Assembly: GCF_001887595.1 (NCBI RefSeq)
Contig: NZ_CP017480.1
Span: forward strand, 3,128,001 to 3,192,000
Reading direction: 5' to 3'
Source of the DNA: Luteibacter rhizovicinus DSM 16549
GTDB taxonomy: Bacteria > Pseudomonadota > Gammaproteobacteria > Xanthomonadales > Rhodanobacteraceae
Length of the DNA: 64,000 nt
Notes under the pieces: generated by a model
The model's input: only the letters and a program-made list of their open reading frames with translations
The model's database searches: none
What the model was told of the DNA's origin: nothing
Translations under genes and position numbers: made by a program
In this document: positions 33,601 to 40,084 of the stretch, piece after piece
How positions within the stretch are numbered: position 1 is the stretch's first letter
Layout of the letters: each line of letters begins with the position of its first letter

Positions 33601-34227
33601 CTCGCACTCGGTCAGCGGATCGAGACTACGCAGGCGTCTATCGCTGCGGTAAGCGCTGCGGTGACCACCGAGACGCAGGCGCGTGTCGACGGCGATCAGG
33701 CGATCGCGCAGCAGGTCACGACGGTGCAGGCGACGGCGGGCGCGGCACAGGCCTCTGCCCAGCTGGCGATCCAGTCGGCTGCAAACGTTGACGGTCGAGT
33801 TTCGGCAGCGATCATCGGGAAAGTGGGTGTGACCTCGGGAGGCCAGTACTACCAGGCGGGGTTCGCGGTCGGCATCGATAACAGTGGTGGCACGGTCCAG
33901 TCCCAGTTCCTCGTGACGGCCGACACCTTCGCGATCCTGCCTACGACGGCCGGCGGAACCGCCGTGGCTCCCTTCGTCATCCAGGGTGGGCAGACGTTCA
34001 TCAGCCAGGCGCTCATCGGTACCGGTTGGATCACGAACGCCATGATTGGCAACTCGATCCAGTCCACGGCTGTCGACAGCACGGGCAACCCGCTGTGGAG
34101 CCTGGATAAGACGTCGGGGCTGGTGATGCGCGGCTCTGGATCGGGATATCGCACCGAGCGTGACGGCGCGGGCGCGCGGCTCTTCGACGCTGCGGGCACG
34201 CTCCGCTTCCGATGGGGCGCCTGGTAA
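30649..34227 (+). CDS. Central tail fibre / host specificity protein J
   Basis: A 1192-residue gpJ. The N-terminal half carries the conserved tail hub (S-Y-F-Q-I-E-D-A-L-S-E-G-E-I-V-G-L, then P-G-Y-G-S-V-K-N-E and T-Y-Q-S-S-A-R-K-T). A fibronectin type III-like domain covers about residues 620-720. The C-terminal part has a coiled coil and a receptor-binding tip (about 1050-1192). It binds the outer-membrane receptor and starts DNA ejection. The stop overlaps the next start. Confidence 0.95.
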   Translation: MGLDRIIGAKGGSAARTPVEAPDTLRSISYFQIEDALSEGEIVGLVNGLQSVKLDGTPVANADGTLNFTGVSVQFRSGTQDQSYVPGYGSVKNEIAISTELKSITPWVRSVDNIELSAVSLTLQVDALQKSDSSNGDINGYLISFAIDISTDGGAYDTVVNGAFNGKASGPYQRTIRVDLPPAVTGWNVRVRRLTPNANSATVADTTRIVSMTEIIDTKLRYPNTAYIAISGDASQFSNIPARSYVCWGRLIRVPTNYDPQTRAYSGIWDGSFKIAWTNNPAWIVYDMIVQDRFGLGDLVDASLLGKWELYRIAQYCDQLVPDGKGGQEPRFTCTVYLQSRADAFRLMGDLASVFSGVTYWMGGAITTIADMPQDPVYTYNATNVIDSRFTYQSSARKTRFSTALVTYNDPTNSYKQVPEYVQDAAAIARYGVQQTEFVAFGCTSQGQAHRRGLWAITTSQYETDSVVFSVGLDGLRAAPGQIIRVQDPARAGFRQGGRISAATVTKVTVDRSPGEVAVGDTLTIHLPTGTAETRTISLIDGRDLHVSQAFTEAPVSQSVWTVESSTLANQTFRILNVSEDSSQGAISFTISAVQHNASKFAHIDNGAVIQIPPISKLPTGVQPPPTNVRVSSHQVVEQGIANNVMTIEWDAATSAASYKVEWQKDNGQWIQAGTVSTTSIDVVGIYTGTYVARVTAFNNGNTPSLTAFSAATPVLGKTGAPPRLASLTTSSLIFGIGINWAFPEGVTDTQRTEIWASTNAVRPDAEGTISYHMGDFAYPTTATELHGLSAGVSLFFWGRMVDKAGNVGPWYPEAGAVNGQSSSDASDILQYLTGQITKSQLGSELLATIASVDDLQSFISPPPEWASDVAYPLGGFVSHDGHLWTALVAVAAGGAEPGTDGTVWRDVGNITQTAAGLALQMSQVNLTVETLDGVVQSTAEKTDSVYAQVNPPSIGNLPGAAGDPSQIPWAGYYVQTLARVSGDLALGQRIETTQASIAAVSAAVTTETQARVDGDQAIAQQVTTVQATAGAAQASAQLAIQSAANVDGRVSAAIIGKVGVTSGGQYYQAGFAVGIDNSGGTVQSQFLVTADTFAILPTTAGGTAVAPFVIQGGQTFISQALIGTGWITNAMIGNSIQSTAVDSTGNPLWSLDKTSGLVMRGSGSGYRTERDGAGARLFDAAGTLRFRWGAW

Positions 34228-34511
34228 TGGGTCTCGGCATGCAGGTGTTCGACGCGGCCGGGAACATCATGATCGACGTCACGACGCGGCTGTCTCGGGT
34301 CATCGGAACAGTTGCCATCCCTGCCGCGAGCACGAGCTCACTCGCTGTCCCGAACAACTCGCAGGGCACGATCTGGTACGCGATCTATGGAAACAACGGA
34401 AATCGGTACTCGCCGGTTATCACAGTCGCTGGCGGGGTGATCTCCTGGTCGCCCCGTGGCGGGTTCCCGGGCGGCGCCGTCGACGTCACCATGGTTTATG
34501 GACTGTACTGA
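34227..34511 (+). CDS. Small tail-tip-associated protein (DUF6453-like)
   Basis: A 94-residue protein starting MGLGMQVFDAAGNIMIDVTT. Short proteins with G-M-Q-V-F-D-x-x-G-N at the start are common after J in lambda-like phages. The start overlaps the J stop by one base, and its end overlaps the next gene start. Confidence 0.7.
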   Translation: MGLGMQVFDAAGNIMIDVTTRLSRVIGTVAIPAASTSSLAVPNNSQGTIWYAIYGNNGNRYSPVITVAGGVISWSPRGGFPGGAVDVTMVYGLY

Positions 34512-35152
34512 TGACCGTCGGCTTCCAGATCTTCCTCGCCGACGGCACGACGGTTCAGGCTGACGATACCTACAGGAATCTCTCGGTAAACGAGCAGGGC
34601 ACGGCCGTCACGACCACCGCGACGCTCGCCGGCGGCACCTCATACGTCACCTTTTTCCGGACGGGTCTGACGATGCCACTCCTTGCCGTCGGGGGTACTG
34701 GATTCGCCGTCGGTCAGCAGTGGTTCGACGCAGCGAACAACCGTTGGGGCTTCATGGTGACGTCTGCTGGCGGCATCGGCTCGTCGGTTCCGTTCTACGT
34801 ATTCGACGTGCCCTTCGCCACAGATCCGCACTTCGGGCTTCAGGTATTCAACGCTGCCGGCCAGAAAACGTTCGACATCATGCAGAAGTATCTGCGGGTG
34901 AACGATATGTACAACTCCAGCGTCTCGTCGGTCGTCAACAAGTCCTACGACGCCTCTCGCGTCTACGCCTGTATCCACATGATCACTGGATTTCGTATCT
35001 CAGCGGTCGCGGGCAACACCCAGCTCCTCGCCACTCGCATTTCTGCAGGGGTCGTGACCTCACAGGGCATCATCGTGGATGGCGCACAGGGGATCAGCAC
35101 TGTCAACGAGTCGCCGGCCACGATCTTGGTCGCAGACGTCACCTTCTACTGA
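34511..35152 (+). CDS. Tail-tip-associated protein, two DUF6453-like repeats
   Basis: A 213-residue protein starting MTVGFQIFLADGTTVQADDT. A second similar start (F-G-L-Q-V-F-N-A-A-G-Q-K-T-F-D) near residue 110 suggests a repeat of the same unit seen in the previous gene. It probably decorates the tail tip. The function is not established. Confidence 0.65.
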   Translation: MTVGFQIFLADGTTVQADDTYRNLSVNEQGTAVTTTATLAGGTSYVTFFRTGLTMPLLAVGGTGFAVGQQWFDAANNRWGFMVTSAGGIGSSVPFYVFDVPFATDPHFGLQVFNAAGQKTFDIMQKYLRVNDMYNSSVSSVVNKSYDASRVYACIHMITGFRISAVAGNTQLLATRISAGVVTSQGIIVDGAQGISTVNESPATILVADVTFY

Positions 35153-35159
35153 GGCACCG

Positions 35160-36254
35160 ATGGCAATTACACGACTGAACTTCAACACACTCGCCGACGG
35201 CGGCGACGATGCGACTGGAGCCTTCCAGAAGCTCGACGCAAACGACCTCGACCTCGATACGCGAGTTTCGGTAGCTAAGTCAGAAGCAGATGCCACCGCC
35301 GCGGACCTTGCCTTACTTCATGCCAGCCTTGGGAGCGCATCGACCAAGAGCGTTGGCACATCGACCGGAACGGTGGCCGCGGGCGACGATGCGCGGTTCG
35401 TCTATCGGGGCAGGCGGAACCTTCTCATCAATGGCGACGCGTCCATCAATCAGATTGTGTTTTCGGGCGGGGCTATGGGCGCCAACGCCTACGGCTACGA
35501 CATGTGGCGAACGTTTGGCGCAACCGCGTCGTTTACGAGGGCTTCAAACGGTTCGACGATGACCCTCAATGGAACGATTGGACAAATCATCGAGGCTCCG
35601 TCCCTTCAGAGCGCAACCGTAACAGTCTCACTGAGCAATCCGTCGGGAGCGGTTACGGTCAACATTAGACCAGACGCCACGACAGCTGGCGTCTCTGGCG
35701 TCATCCCAGCCGGATCGGGCGCCCAATCAGTAACGCTGGTTGTTCCATCGTCGATCACTGGAAACGTCTTCGTTCAGCTCACGACCACAAGCGCAGTTAC
35801 GTTTGATGGACCAGCAAAGCAGAGTGGCATTCAGCTTGAGCTTGGATCATTTGCCAGTGCGTTTGAGCGATTGACTGTGCCAGAAAGGGTTCAGCAGTGT
35901 CAGCGCTACTACTGGAAGAGTTTCCTCGAGTCCGTGGTTCCTGCTAATGGATCGGGGAGCTTGACGGGAGCGATAAGCTACATCATCACGACGGGGTCGG
36001 CGGGTGCAGGCTTCAACGGTCTTCGTGTCCCATTTCCGGTGAAGATGCGCGCGGCACCAAGCATCACCTTCTTCAACCCACTTGGCTTCAGCGTGAACTG
36101 GATCAACATAAACCTGAATGCTAACAGTGGAACGGCAAGCGTCGGCACGACAGGTATCTCTGAGGGCTCCTTGCTTATCGTGAACCAACAGCTCTCTAGC
36201 GACCAGGCACCCCACACCATCTGCGTCCACATGACCGCCGACGCGAGGCTTTGA
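35160..36254 (+). CDS. Tail fibre protein
   Basis: A 364-residue protein starting MAITRLNFNTLADGGDDATG. Residues 80-105 (R-R-N-L-L-I-N-G-D-A-S-I-N-Q, then Y-G-Y-D-M-W-R) match a motif at the head of carbohydrate-binding regions in many tail fibres. The remainder is beta-rich and Ser/Thr-rich. It likely decides host range along with J. Base composition is lower in GC than its neighbours, as expected from exchange of fibre modules. Confidence 0.8.
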   Translation: MAITRLNFNTLADGGDDATGAFQKLDANDLDLDTRVSVAKSEADATAADLALLHASLGSASTKSVGTSTGTVAAGDDARFVYRGRRNLLINGDASINQIVFSGGAMGANAYGYDMWRTFGATASFTRASNGSTMTLNGTIGQIIEAPSLQSATVTVSLSNPSGAVTVNIRPDATTAGVSGVIPAGSGAQSVTLVVPSSITGNVFVQLTTTSAVTFDGPAKQSGIQLELGSFASAFERLTVPERVQQCQRYYWKSFLESVVPANGSGSLTGAISYIITTGSAGAGFNGLRVPFPVKMRAAPSITFFNPLGFSVNWININLNANSGTASVGTTGISEGSLLIVNQQLSSDQAPHTICVHMTADARL

Positions 36255-36256
36255 CG

Positions 36257-36721
36257 ATGCGCTACGTACACACGGAAAACCCGGACATCATCATTTGCCT
36301 GGACACAGGGACCGTCATTCCACGCGGTAACTACCTCTGGCCCGATGACGATTCGGTCATTGAGCCTGCGCCGGCGCCGACCTTTGCCGACTACGTCGCG
36401 CGCTTCACGCCGGGCCTGCAGGCTTGGATGGAGACCGTCGCGCGCGGCAACGCCTACGACTCGGTGCTGTCCTGCGTCTCCTATAAGGGTTCTGGAGTTG
36501 CGCAGTTCGCCCAGGATGCGACGGCCATGATCGCCTGGCGCGATGCTCTATGGCGCTGGGCTTCCCAGTGGCAGGCTGGCTTCAACGGTCAGCTACCGAA
36601 CCCCGTCCCTACGCTCGAGCAGGTGATCTCGCTGGCGCCGCAACCTTCGTCGTTCGGTTGGGTCGTCCACGAGCCCGGCACAATCATCGAGTCCCAGGTG
36701 CCGGTCGAGCAGACCTCCTGA
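36257..36721 (+). CDS. Probable tail fibre assembly-related protein
   Basis: A 154-residue protein starting MRYVHTENPDIIICLDTGTV. A central helical part (A-W-R-D-A-L-W-R-W-A-S-Q-W-Q-A-G-F-N-G) resembles C-terminal parts of small proteins that accompany tail fibres. Position after the fibre supports this. The family is not identified. Confidence 0.6.
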   Translation: MRYVHTENPDIIICLDTGTVIPRGNYLWPDDDSVIEPAPAPTFADYVARFTPGLQAWMETVARGNAYDSVLSCVSYKGSGVAQFAQDATAMIAWRDALWRWASQWQAGFNGQLPNPVPTLEQVISLAPQPSSFGWVVHEPGTIIESQVPVEQTS

Positions 36722-36755
36722 CGCCAACATCACGCCGCGGCGGTATCCTGCGGCG

Positions 36756-37445
36756 ATGTGCGGACGCTATGCCACCTTTGGACCCGTATCGCTGAGCCGA
36801 GAGGCCAAGACGGTGCTGGACCAGCTCGAGCTGGACATCGTCAGCGAGATCAACCAGCGGGAAGACCAGTTCAACATCGCACCGACCCAGAAGGCCCTGG
36901 TCATTGCCAGCGGTGAGCATGGGTACGAGATCAAACCGCTCCGGTGGGGCCTGATACCCATCTGGGCCAAGGACGAGAAGATCGGCGCGAAGACGATCAA
37001 CGCCCGGGCCGAGACCGTAGCCACCAAGCCAGCCTTCCGGGCGGCTTTCAAGAAGCGTCGCTGCCTCGTGCCGGCGTCCGGGTACTTCGAATGGAAGGGT
37101 GAGCCGGGCAGCAAGCAGCCTTACTTCATCCACGACCCGGGCGGCCACCTTCTGATGTTCGCTGGACTGTGGGAGGCGTGGCGCCCCGAAGAGGGCGAGG
37201 AGTGGGTCAAGACCTTTACCATCATCACCGGTGAGCCTGGAAAGGTTTCCGGCGATATCCACGACCGACAGCCCGTGATCATCCCCCCTGACCTGTGGGG
37301 CGTGTGGTGCGACGGAATGCCCGAAGAGGCAGCATCGGTCTTAGAGGTCGTTCCCGAGGCCGAGCTCGCCTATTACCCGGTGCCGAAGGCCGTTGGCTCG
37401 CCGCGGAACAAGGGGCCGGACCTGGTCCAGCCGATCACCATCTGA
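36756..37445 (+). CDS. SOS response-associated peptidase / HMCES-YedK protein
   Basis: A 229-residue protein of the SRAP family. Catalytic residues are all present: Cys2 (M-C-G-R-Y), Asn82 (I-N-A-R-A-E), Glu112 (Y-F-E-W) and His169 (I-H-D-R-Q-P). SRAP proteins crosslink to abasic sites in single-stranded DNA and shield them. The initiator Met must be removed to expose Cys2. It lies outside the tail genes near the right end, where cargo genes collect. Phage copies may protect phage DNA containing abasic sites. Confidence 0.93.
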   Translation: MCGRYATFGPVSLSREAKTVLDQLELDIVSEINQREDQFNIAPTQKALVIASGEHGYEIKPLRWGLIPIWAKDEKIGAKTINARAETVATKPAFRAAFKKRRCLVPASGYFEWKGEPGSKQPYFIHDPGGHLLMFAGLWEAWRPEEGEEWVKTFTIITGEPGKVSGDIHDRQPVIIPPDLWGVWCDGMPEEAASVLEVVPEAELAYYPVPKAVGSPRNKGPDLVQPITI

Positions 37446-37470
37446 GACAGCTGGCGGCTACGCTGCCCCG

Positions 37471-37773
37471 ATGACTGTCATTTGGAAACCACCGAGCATC
37501 CCCGGAGCGGCCCAGTTCGCACAGTGGGACGGCGCTACGTTCGGCCTGGTGCGAGAGATGCCCGACGGGCGCTGGCGCGCCTCTGTGTTCCCCGACGGTC
37601 AGTCCCACCACGATAAGGGTGCCTTAGCCGCCAACGAGGCCCTGGGCAAGCGGTGGGTGGAGCGCTGGGCTGCGGTCAATCATCGGCTAATCAAGCCAGC
37701 GCCTGGACGCCAGGTGATGCCGCATGAGGGCGTGAAGCCCCGCAAGCCCAAGGGCTCGGACGAGCGATCTTAG
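37471..37773 (+). CDS. Hypothetical phage protein
   Basis: A 100-residue protein (MTVIWKPPSIPGAAQFAQWD) with a Lys/Arg/Pro-rich tail. It lies 25 bp after the SRAP gene and may be co-transcribed with it. No family is recognised. Confidence 0.65.
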   Translation: MTVIWKPPSIPGAAQFAQWDGATFGLVREMPDGRWRASVFPDGQSHHDKGALAANEALGKRWVERWAAVNHRLIKPAPGRQVMPHEGVKPRKPKGSDERS

Positions 37774-37976
37774 GGCAGGTGCTGCGATCGACGGCTTTCG
37801 AGCAGGTCATCGCGCAGGCTGGTCGCGCACTGGGGGCATCCGCCGGTCAGAACGACCCTGCAGCCCATCTTCATGTGGGTCCGGTAATACCGCTGGTGCG
37901 TCGAGCACCACGCCTCGGCGTTGAGGTTCTGGCGGGATTGGTATCGATCCCGGCGCCCGGATCCGCCGTAAGCCAT
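37770..37976 (-). CDS. Small Cys/His-rich phage protein
   Basis: A 68-residue protein (MAYGGSGRRDRYQSRQNLNA) with W-C-S-T-H, M-G-C-R and G-C-P-Q-C, enough ligands for one zinc. It is convergent with the preceding gene and its start overlaps the stop of the next upstream gene (TGATG). Function is unknown. Confidence 0.65.
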   Translation of the reverse strand: MAYGGSGRRDRYQSRQNLNAEAWCSTHQRYYRTHMKMGCRVVLTGGCPQCATSLRDDLLESRRSQHLP

Positions 37977-38161
37977 CAGCGCCGCCTCCCGTGCCGGCCG
38001 GTCACCGCCGGCGGGAAGCAGGTCGGGCAGGTCGTGGCAGATGGGTATCGAAGGCGATGACGCTCACAGAAGCGAAAGCCTCGGCCGGCAGGTGAAGAGG
38101 ACCGGGTCAGCGCCTGGCGCTGGTCGCGCATGTCGCGCGCGATGCGTTGGAAGGAGTCCAT
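37976..38161 (-). CDS. Small Cys-rich phage protein
   Basis: A 61-residue basic protein with F-C-E-R-H and T-C-P-T-C, a probable zinc knuckle like that in its partner. The two genes overlap by 1 base and read toward the structural genes. No family is recognised. Confidence 0.6.
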   Translation of the reverse strand: MDSFQRIARDMRDQRQALTRSSSPAGRGFRFCERHRLRYPSATTCPTCFPPAVTGRHGRRR

Positions 38162-38258
38162 GGGGCAATTTTCGCGCCTCCGAATCGCACCCTATGCGAC
38201 TGGTGGCGACGAAAATCGGCCATCTTTTTTACACATCAATTTACACATCAGGCAAAAG

Positions 38259-38288
38259 AAAAGGGCCTGCATCGCTGCAAGCCCTTTG
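38259..38288 (-). terminator. Terminator behind the tRNA-Asn remnant
   Basis: On the minus strand AAAGGGC-TTGCA pairs with TGCA-GGCCCTTT around a GCGA loop and is followed by TTTTCTTTT. It lies 7 bases past the CCA end of the tRNA-Asn fragment, as a natural tRNA terminator would. Confidence 0.75.
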
Positions 38289-38294
38289 AATACC

Positions 38295-38340
38295 TGGCGC
38301 CCGAAGTTGGACTCGAACCAACGACCCCCTGATTAACAGT
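38295..38340 (-). tRNA. 3' fragment of tRNA-Asn(GTT), not functional
   Basis: The 46 bases give the anticodon loop (CTGTTAATC), variable loop, T arm (GGTTCGAGTCC) and acceptor 3' strand with CCA of a tRNA-Asn. The 5' half is missing. The bases beyond 38341 belong to a protein gene. A fragment that ends within the anticodon stem is what site-specific integration leaves behind. Confidence 0.85.
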
Positions 38341-38882
38341 TAGGTTGCCTTTCGGCCGTGTGGGAAGCCGCGAGCCAGTGCGTAATCCATGCCTGGGGCG
38401 CCTAACTCGAACCTCCGTTCTTGCCCGCGCCCATTCCAGGCCCTGTCGCCCTCGATCCACCCATGTGCATAGAGTGCTTCGATCGCAAGCGCAACTTCAC
38501 GAGATGAGAGGCTCTGATCGGACTTTAGAACGATATCAGAGAGTTCGCTGATGAAAATCGGTCGGTCGTAGTGCCGCAATGTGCGAATCGTCGCGACCTG
38601 AGCGGCGTTCAGGATTTTCCCAGTGGGCGCTTCGTCTTCTAGATCCGCGGTTTCAGCTTTTTGAATAGTAAGCCTTCCACAGACAAAGCCCAGCGCGGCG
38701 AGCAGGCAACCTCCAAGTGCAAGCGCGAGCCAGGGGATGGACACGGTACCTACCAACCAGCTAAGGGCAGGAATTGCCAACCGAAACCAATCCCTCAAGC
38801 TGGAGACGCTCACGCCAGAGAAAGCAAGGATGCCAACAATCCATAGCGACCATTCCCTGAAGCTGACAGGCTTTGTTTCCAC
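38340..38882 (-). CDS. Membrane protein with C-terminal winged-helix-like domain
   Basis: A 180-residue protein with GTG start at 38882 and GGGGGA upstream. Two or three membrane segments lie in residues 10-70 (W-S-L-W-I-V-G-I-L-A-F, then S-I-P-W-L-A-L-A-L-G-G-C-L-L-A-A-L-G-F). Residues 85-165 look like a winged helix (A-A-Q-V-A-T-I-R-T-L, then S-S-R-E-V-A-L-A-I-E-A-L). The stop codon touches the tRNA-Asn fragment. The place, between attR and the phage genes, is typical for lysogenic conversion genes. No known family is recognised. Confidence 0.75.
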   Translation of the reverse strand: METKPVSFREWSLWIVGILAFSGVSVSSLRDWFRLAIPALSWLVGTVSIPWLALALGGCLLAALGFVCGRLTIQKAETADLEDEAPTGKILNAAQVATIRTLRHYDRPIFISELSDIVLKSDQSLSSREVALAIEALYAHGWIEGDRAWNGRGQERRFELGAPGMDYALARGFPHGRKAT

Positions 38883-38905
38883 TGAAATCCCCCGTAAAAC
38901 TCGTG

Positions 38906-38989
38906 CACTGATGCTAGAGGTGACAATGGCTTAACTGCAAGGACACCGTAATAGTCTTGATGCTAAGTCACTGATTTTTCGCATCAGTG
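38906..38989. repeat. TGATGC repeats beside attR, possible integrase arm sites
   Basis: CACTGATGC at 38906-38914 and its perfect complement GCATCAGTG at 38981-38989, with another TTGATGC at 38957-38963. Three copies of a 6-base core within 85 bp of the tRNA-Leu remnant suggest binding sites for integrase or an accessory protein. Confidence 0.45.
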
Positions 38990-38990
38990 T

Positions 38991-39051
38991 AGGGGACTTA
39001 AAATCCCTCATCCGCAAGGGTATGTCGGTTCGAGTCCGACTCCGGGCACCA
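38991..39051 (+). tRNA. 3' fragment of tRNA-Leu(TAA), attR of the prophage
   Basis: The fragment contains the anticodon stem-loop (GGGGACTTAAAATCCCT), variable arm, T arm (GTCGGTTCGAGTCCGAC) and the acceptor 3' strand ending TCCGGGCACCA. No 5' half precedes it. It is the core duplicated by integration, and the intact gene should lie left of the window. Confidence 0.85.
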
Positions 39052-39219
39052 GTCATACCCACGGGTTTAGCGAGTCGCAACGACCGCATTTCACCGCACC
39101 CGTAAAAATCACCGTAAATTTCAAGCCTTCGAGCTGTTTGTGGCCGAGCGGGAAGAACGTAGACGACCGGGCTAGAGGGCTGCGGGATGAGGCGGACCTC
39201 ACCCCGCAGTGTATGAGGC

Positions 39220-39525
39220 TTACTGAGCCTGAATTTTGTTGGCCGTGCAGTAACCGGATGCCGCCACGTCATAGCTGACGGTGACGAGCGCACCGCGGGT
39301 CTGCGCAGCAACCAGCAAAGCCATCATGGCACGAGCGTTGTACTGGCTGAGGTCCGGCAGATACACGGTGCCGAACTGGCAGGCTTGCGAGAAGCCCTCC
39401 TTGACTTGGACGTAACCCGTACCCTGGACGCCCAGGCCGGAAATGGTCCGGTTCTGGTCTTCGGCGGCAAAAGCCTGGGAGGAGAAGGCAGCAAGAGCGA
39501 TGATCGCGATAGAAGCAAATTTCAT
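39220..39525 (-). CDS. Small secreted protein, paralogue of 40085-40420
   Basis: A 101-residue protein with a clear signal peptide (M-K-F-A-S-I-A-I-I-A-L-A-A-F-S-S-Q-A-F-A, cut after Ala20). The mature part contains two Cys (Q-A-C-Q-F-G, S-G-Y-C-T-A) likely bridged. The segment A-R-A-M-M-A-L-L-V-A-A-Q-T-R-G-A-L-V-T-V-S-Y-D resembles the protein at 40085-40420. The layout recalls small OB-fold toxin B subunits, but that is a guess from pattern only. Confidence 0.75.
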   Translation of the reverse strand: MKFASIAIIALAAFSSQAFAAEDQNRTISGLGVQGTGYVQVKEGFSQACQFGTVYLPDLSQYNARAMMALLVAAQTRGALVTVSYDVAASGYCTANKIQAQ

Positions 39526-39546
39526 GGCGATGTCCTTATGAGTGAG

Positions 39547-40074
39547 TTAGTCGTTGAGGAGAAGGTCGATTGCTGCACTCACGTCGCCTGACGCCGAGAT
39601 TGTCACGTCGGGTGCGCTGGAGGAGTGGGACTTATCGTCGCCGGTGAACCGAGCCGAAAAGACGTGCTGACCGGGGGCATTCGGAAGAGTTACGGGATAA
39701 CCGAATTCTGTGTGGTCGCTGTAATAGCGATCAGCCACACAGACGCCGCCCACGATCGCTGCGCACGGGTCTTCTTTTGTTACATTCGAATTGTGCCCGT
39801 CGATCTGGACGTGAGCGATCACATTGCCGTCCATGGAAAGATCGACGGTGCCACCCGAAACGCTCCCTTGGCCCAGGAAAACGATGTGGCTACCGGTTAG
39901 CACAACGTGCATGATGACTTGACCACCGGTTCGCGGTGCCCCTTCGATTGCCAAGGTCGTCCCGGTTGTGCTGTCGGCGAATGCGGAAACTGGTAGCAGC
40001 GCCGCTGCCGCTAGAATGAGTCGCAGGGCGTACCGCCGCTTTTTGACTCGTGCGCTTTCCACTGCATTAGTCAT
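39547..40074 (-). CDS. Secreted beta-rich protein, middle gene of the secreted operon
   Basis: A 175-residue protein starting MTNAVESARVKKRRYALRLI, with a basic N-region and signal peptide (L-I-L-A-A-A-A-L-L-P-V-S-A-F-A). The mature part is beta-rich with an Ig-like pattern (G-Q-V-I-M-H-V-V-L-T-G, then G-Q-H-V-F-S-A-R-F-T-G-D) and one Cys pair (D-P-C-A-A-I, G-V-C-V-A). It could be an adhesin-like or carrier domain. No family is certain. Confidence 0.75.
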   Translation of the reverse strand: MTNAVESARVKKRRYALRLILAAAALLPVSAFADSTTGTTLAIEGAPRTGGQVIMHVVLTGSHIVFLGQGSVSGGTVDLSMDGNVIAHVQIDGHNSNVTKEDPCAAIVGGVCVADRYYSDHTEFGYPVTLPNAPGQHVFSARFTGDDKSHSSSAPDVTISASGDVSAAIDLLLND

Positions 40075-40084
40075 GGCCACTCTC

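Larger units (their letters stand above)
1..39051. mobile_element. Lambda-like siphoviral prophage, left end outside window
   Basis: A continuous block of phage genes in lambda/HK97 order: integrase side, early left operon, immunity region, early right operon with replication genes, lysis, packaging, head, tail and cargo. The right boundary is placed at the 3' fragment of tRNA-Leu(TAA) that ends at 39051. A plus-strand tRNA target leaves the intact tRNA at the left end and a 3' fragment at the right end, which agrees with the integrase lying left of position 1. No frameshifted or truncated structural gene was noticed, so the element may be inducible. The exact left end cannot be seen. Confidence 0.93.

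Noticed and set aside
36722..36755. A LexA box upstream of the SRAP gene
   Set aside because: The short gap has no sequence close to known LexA boxes, so direct SOS control is not supported.
38248..38460. A 70-codon minus-strand frame
   Set aside because: It reads through the tRNA-Asn remnant (giving N-Q-G-V-V-G-S-S-P-T), a common artefact of tRNA sequence.
38295..39051. Two intact tRNA genes
   Set aside because: Both lack the 5' half (acceptor 5' strand and D arm), so they are remnants only.
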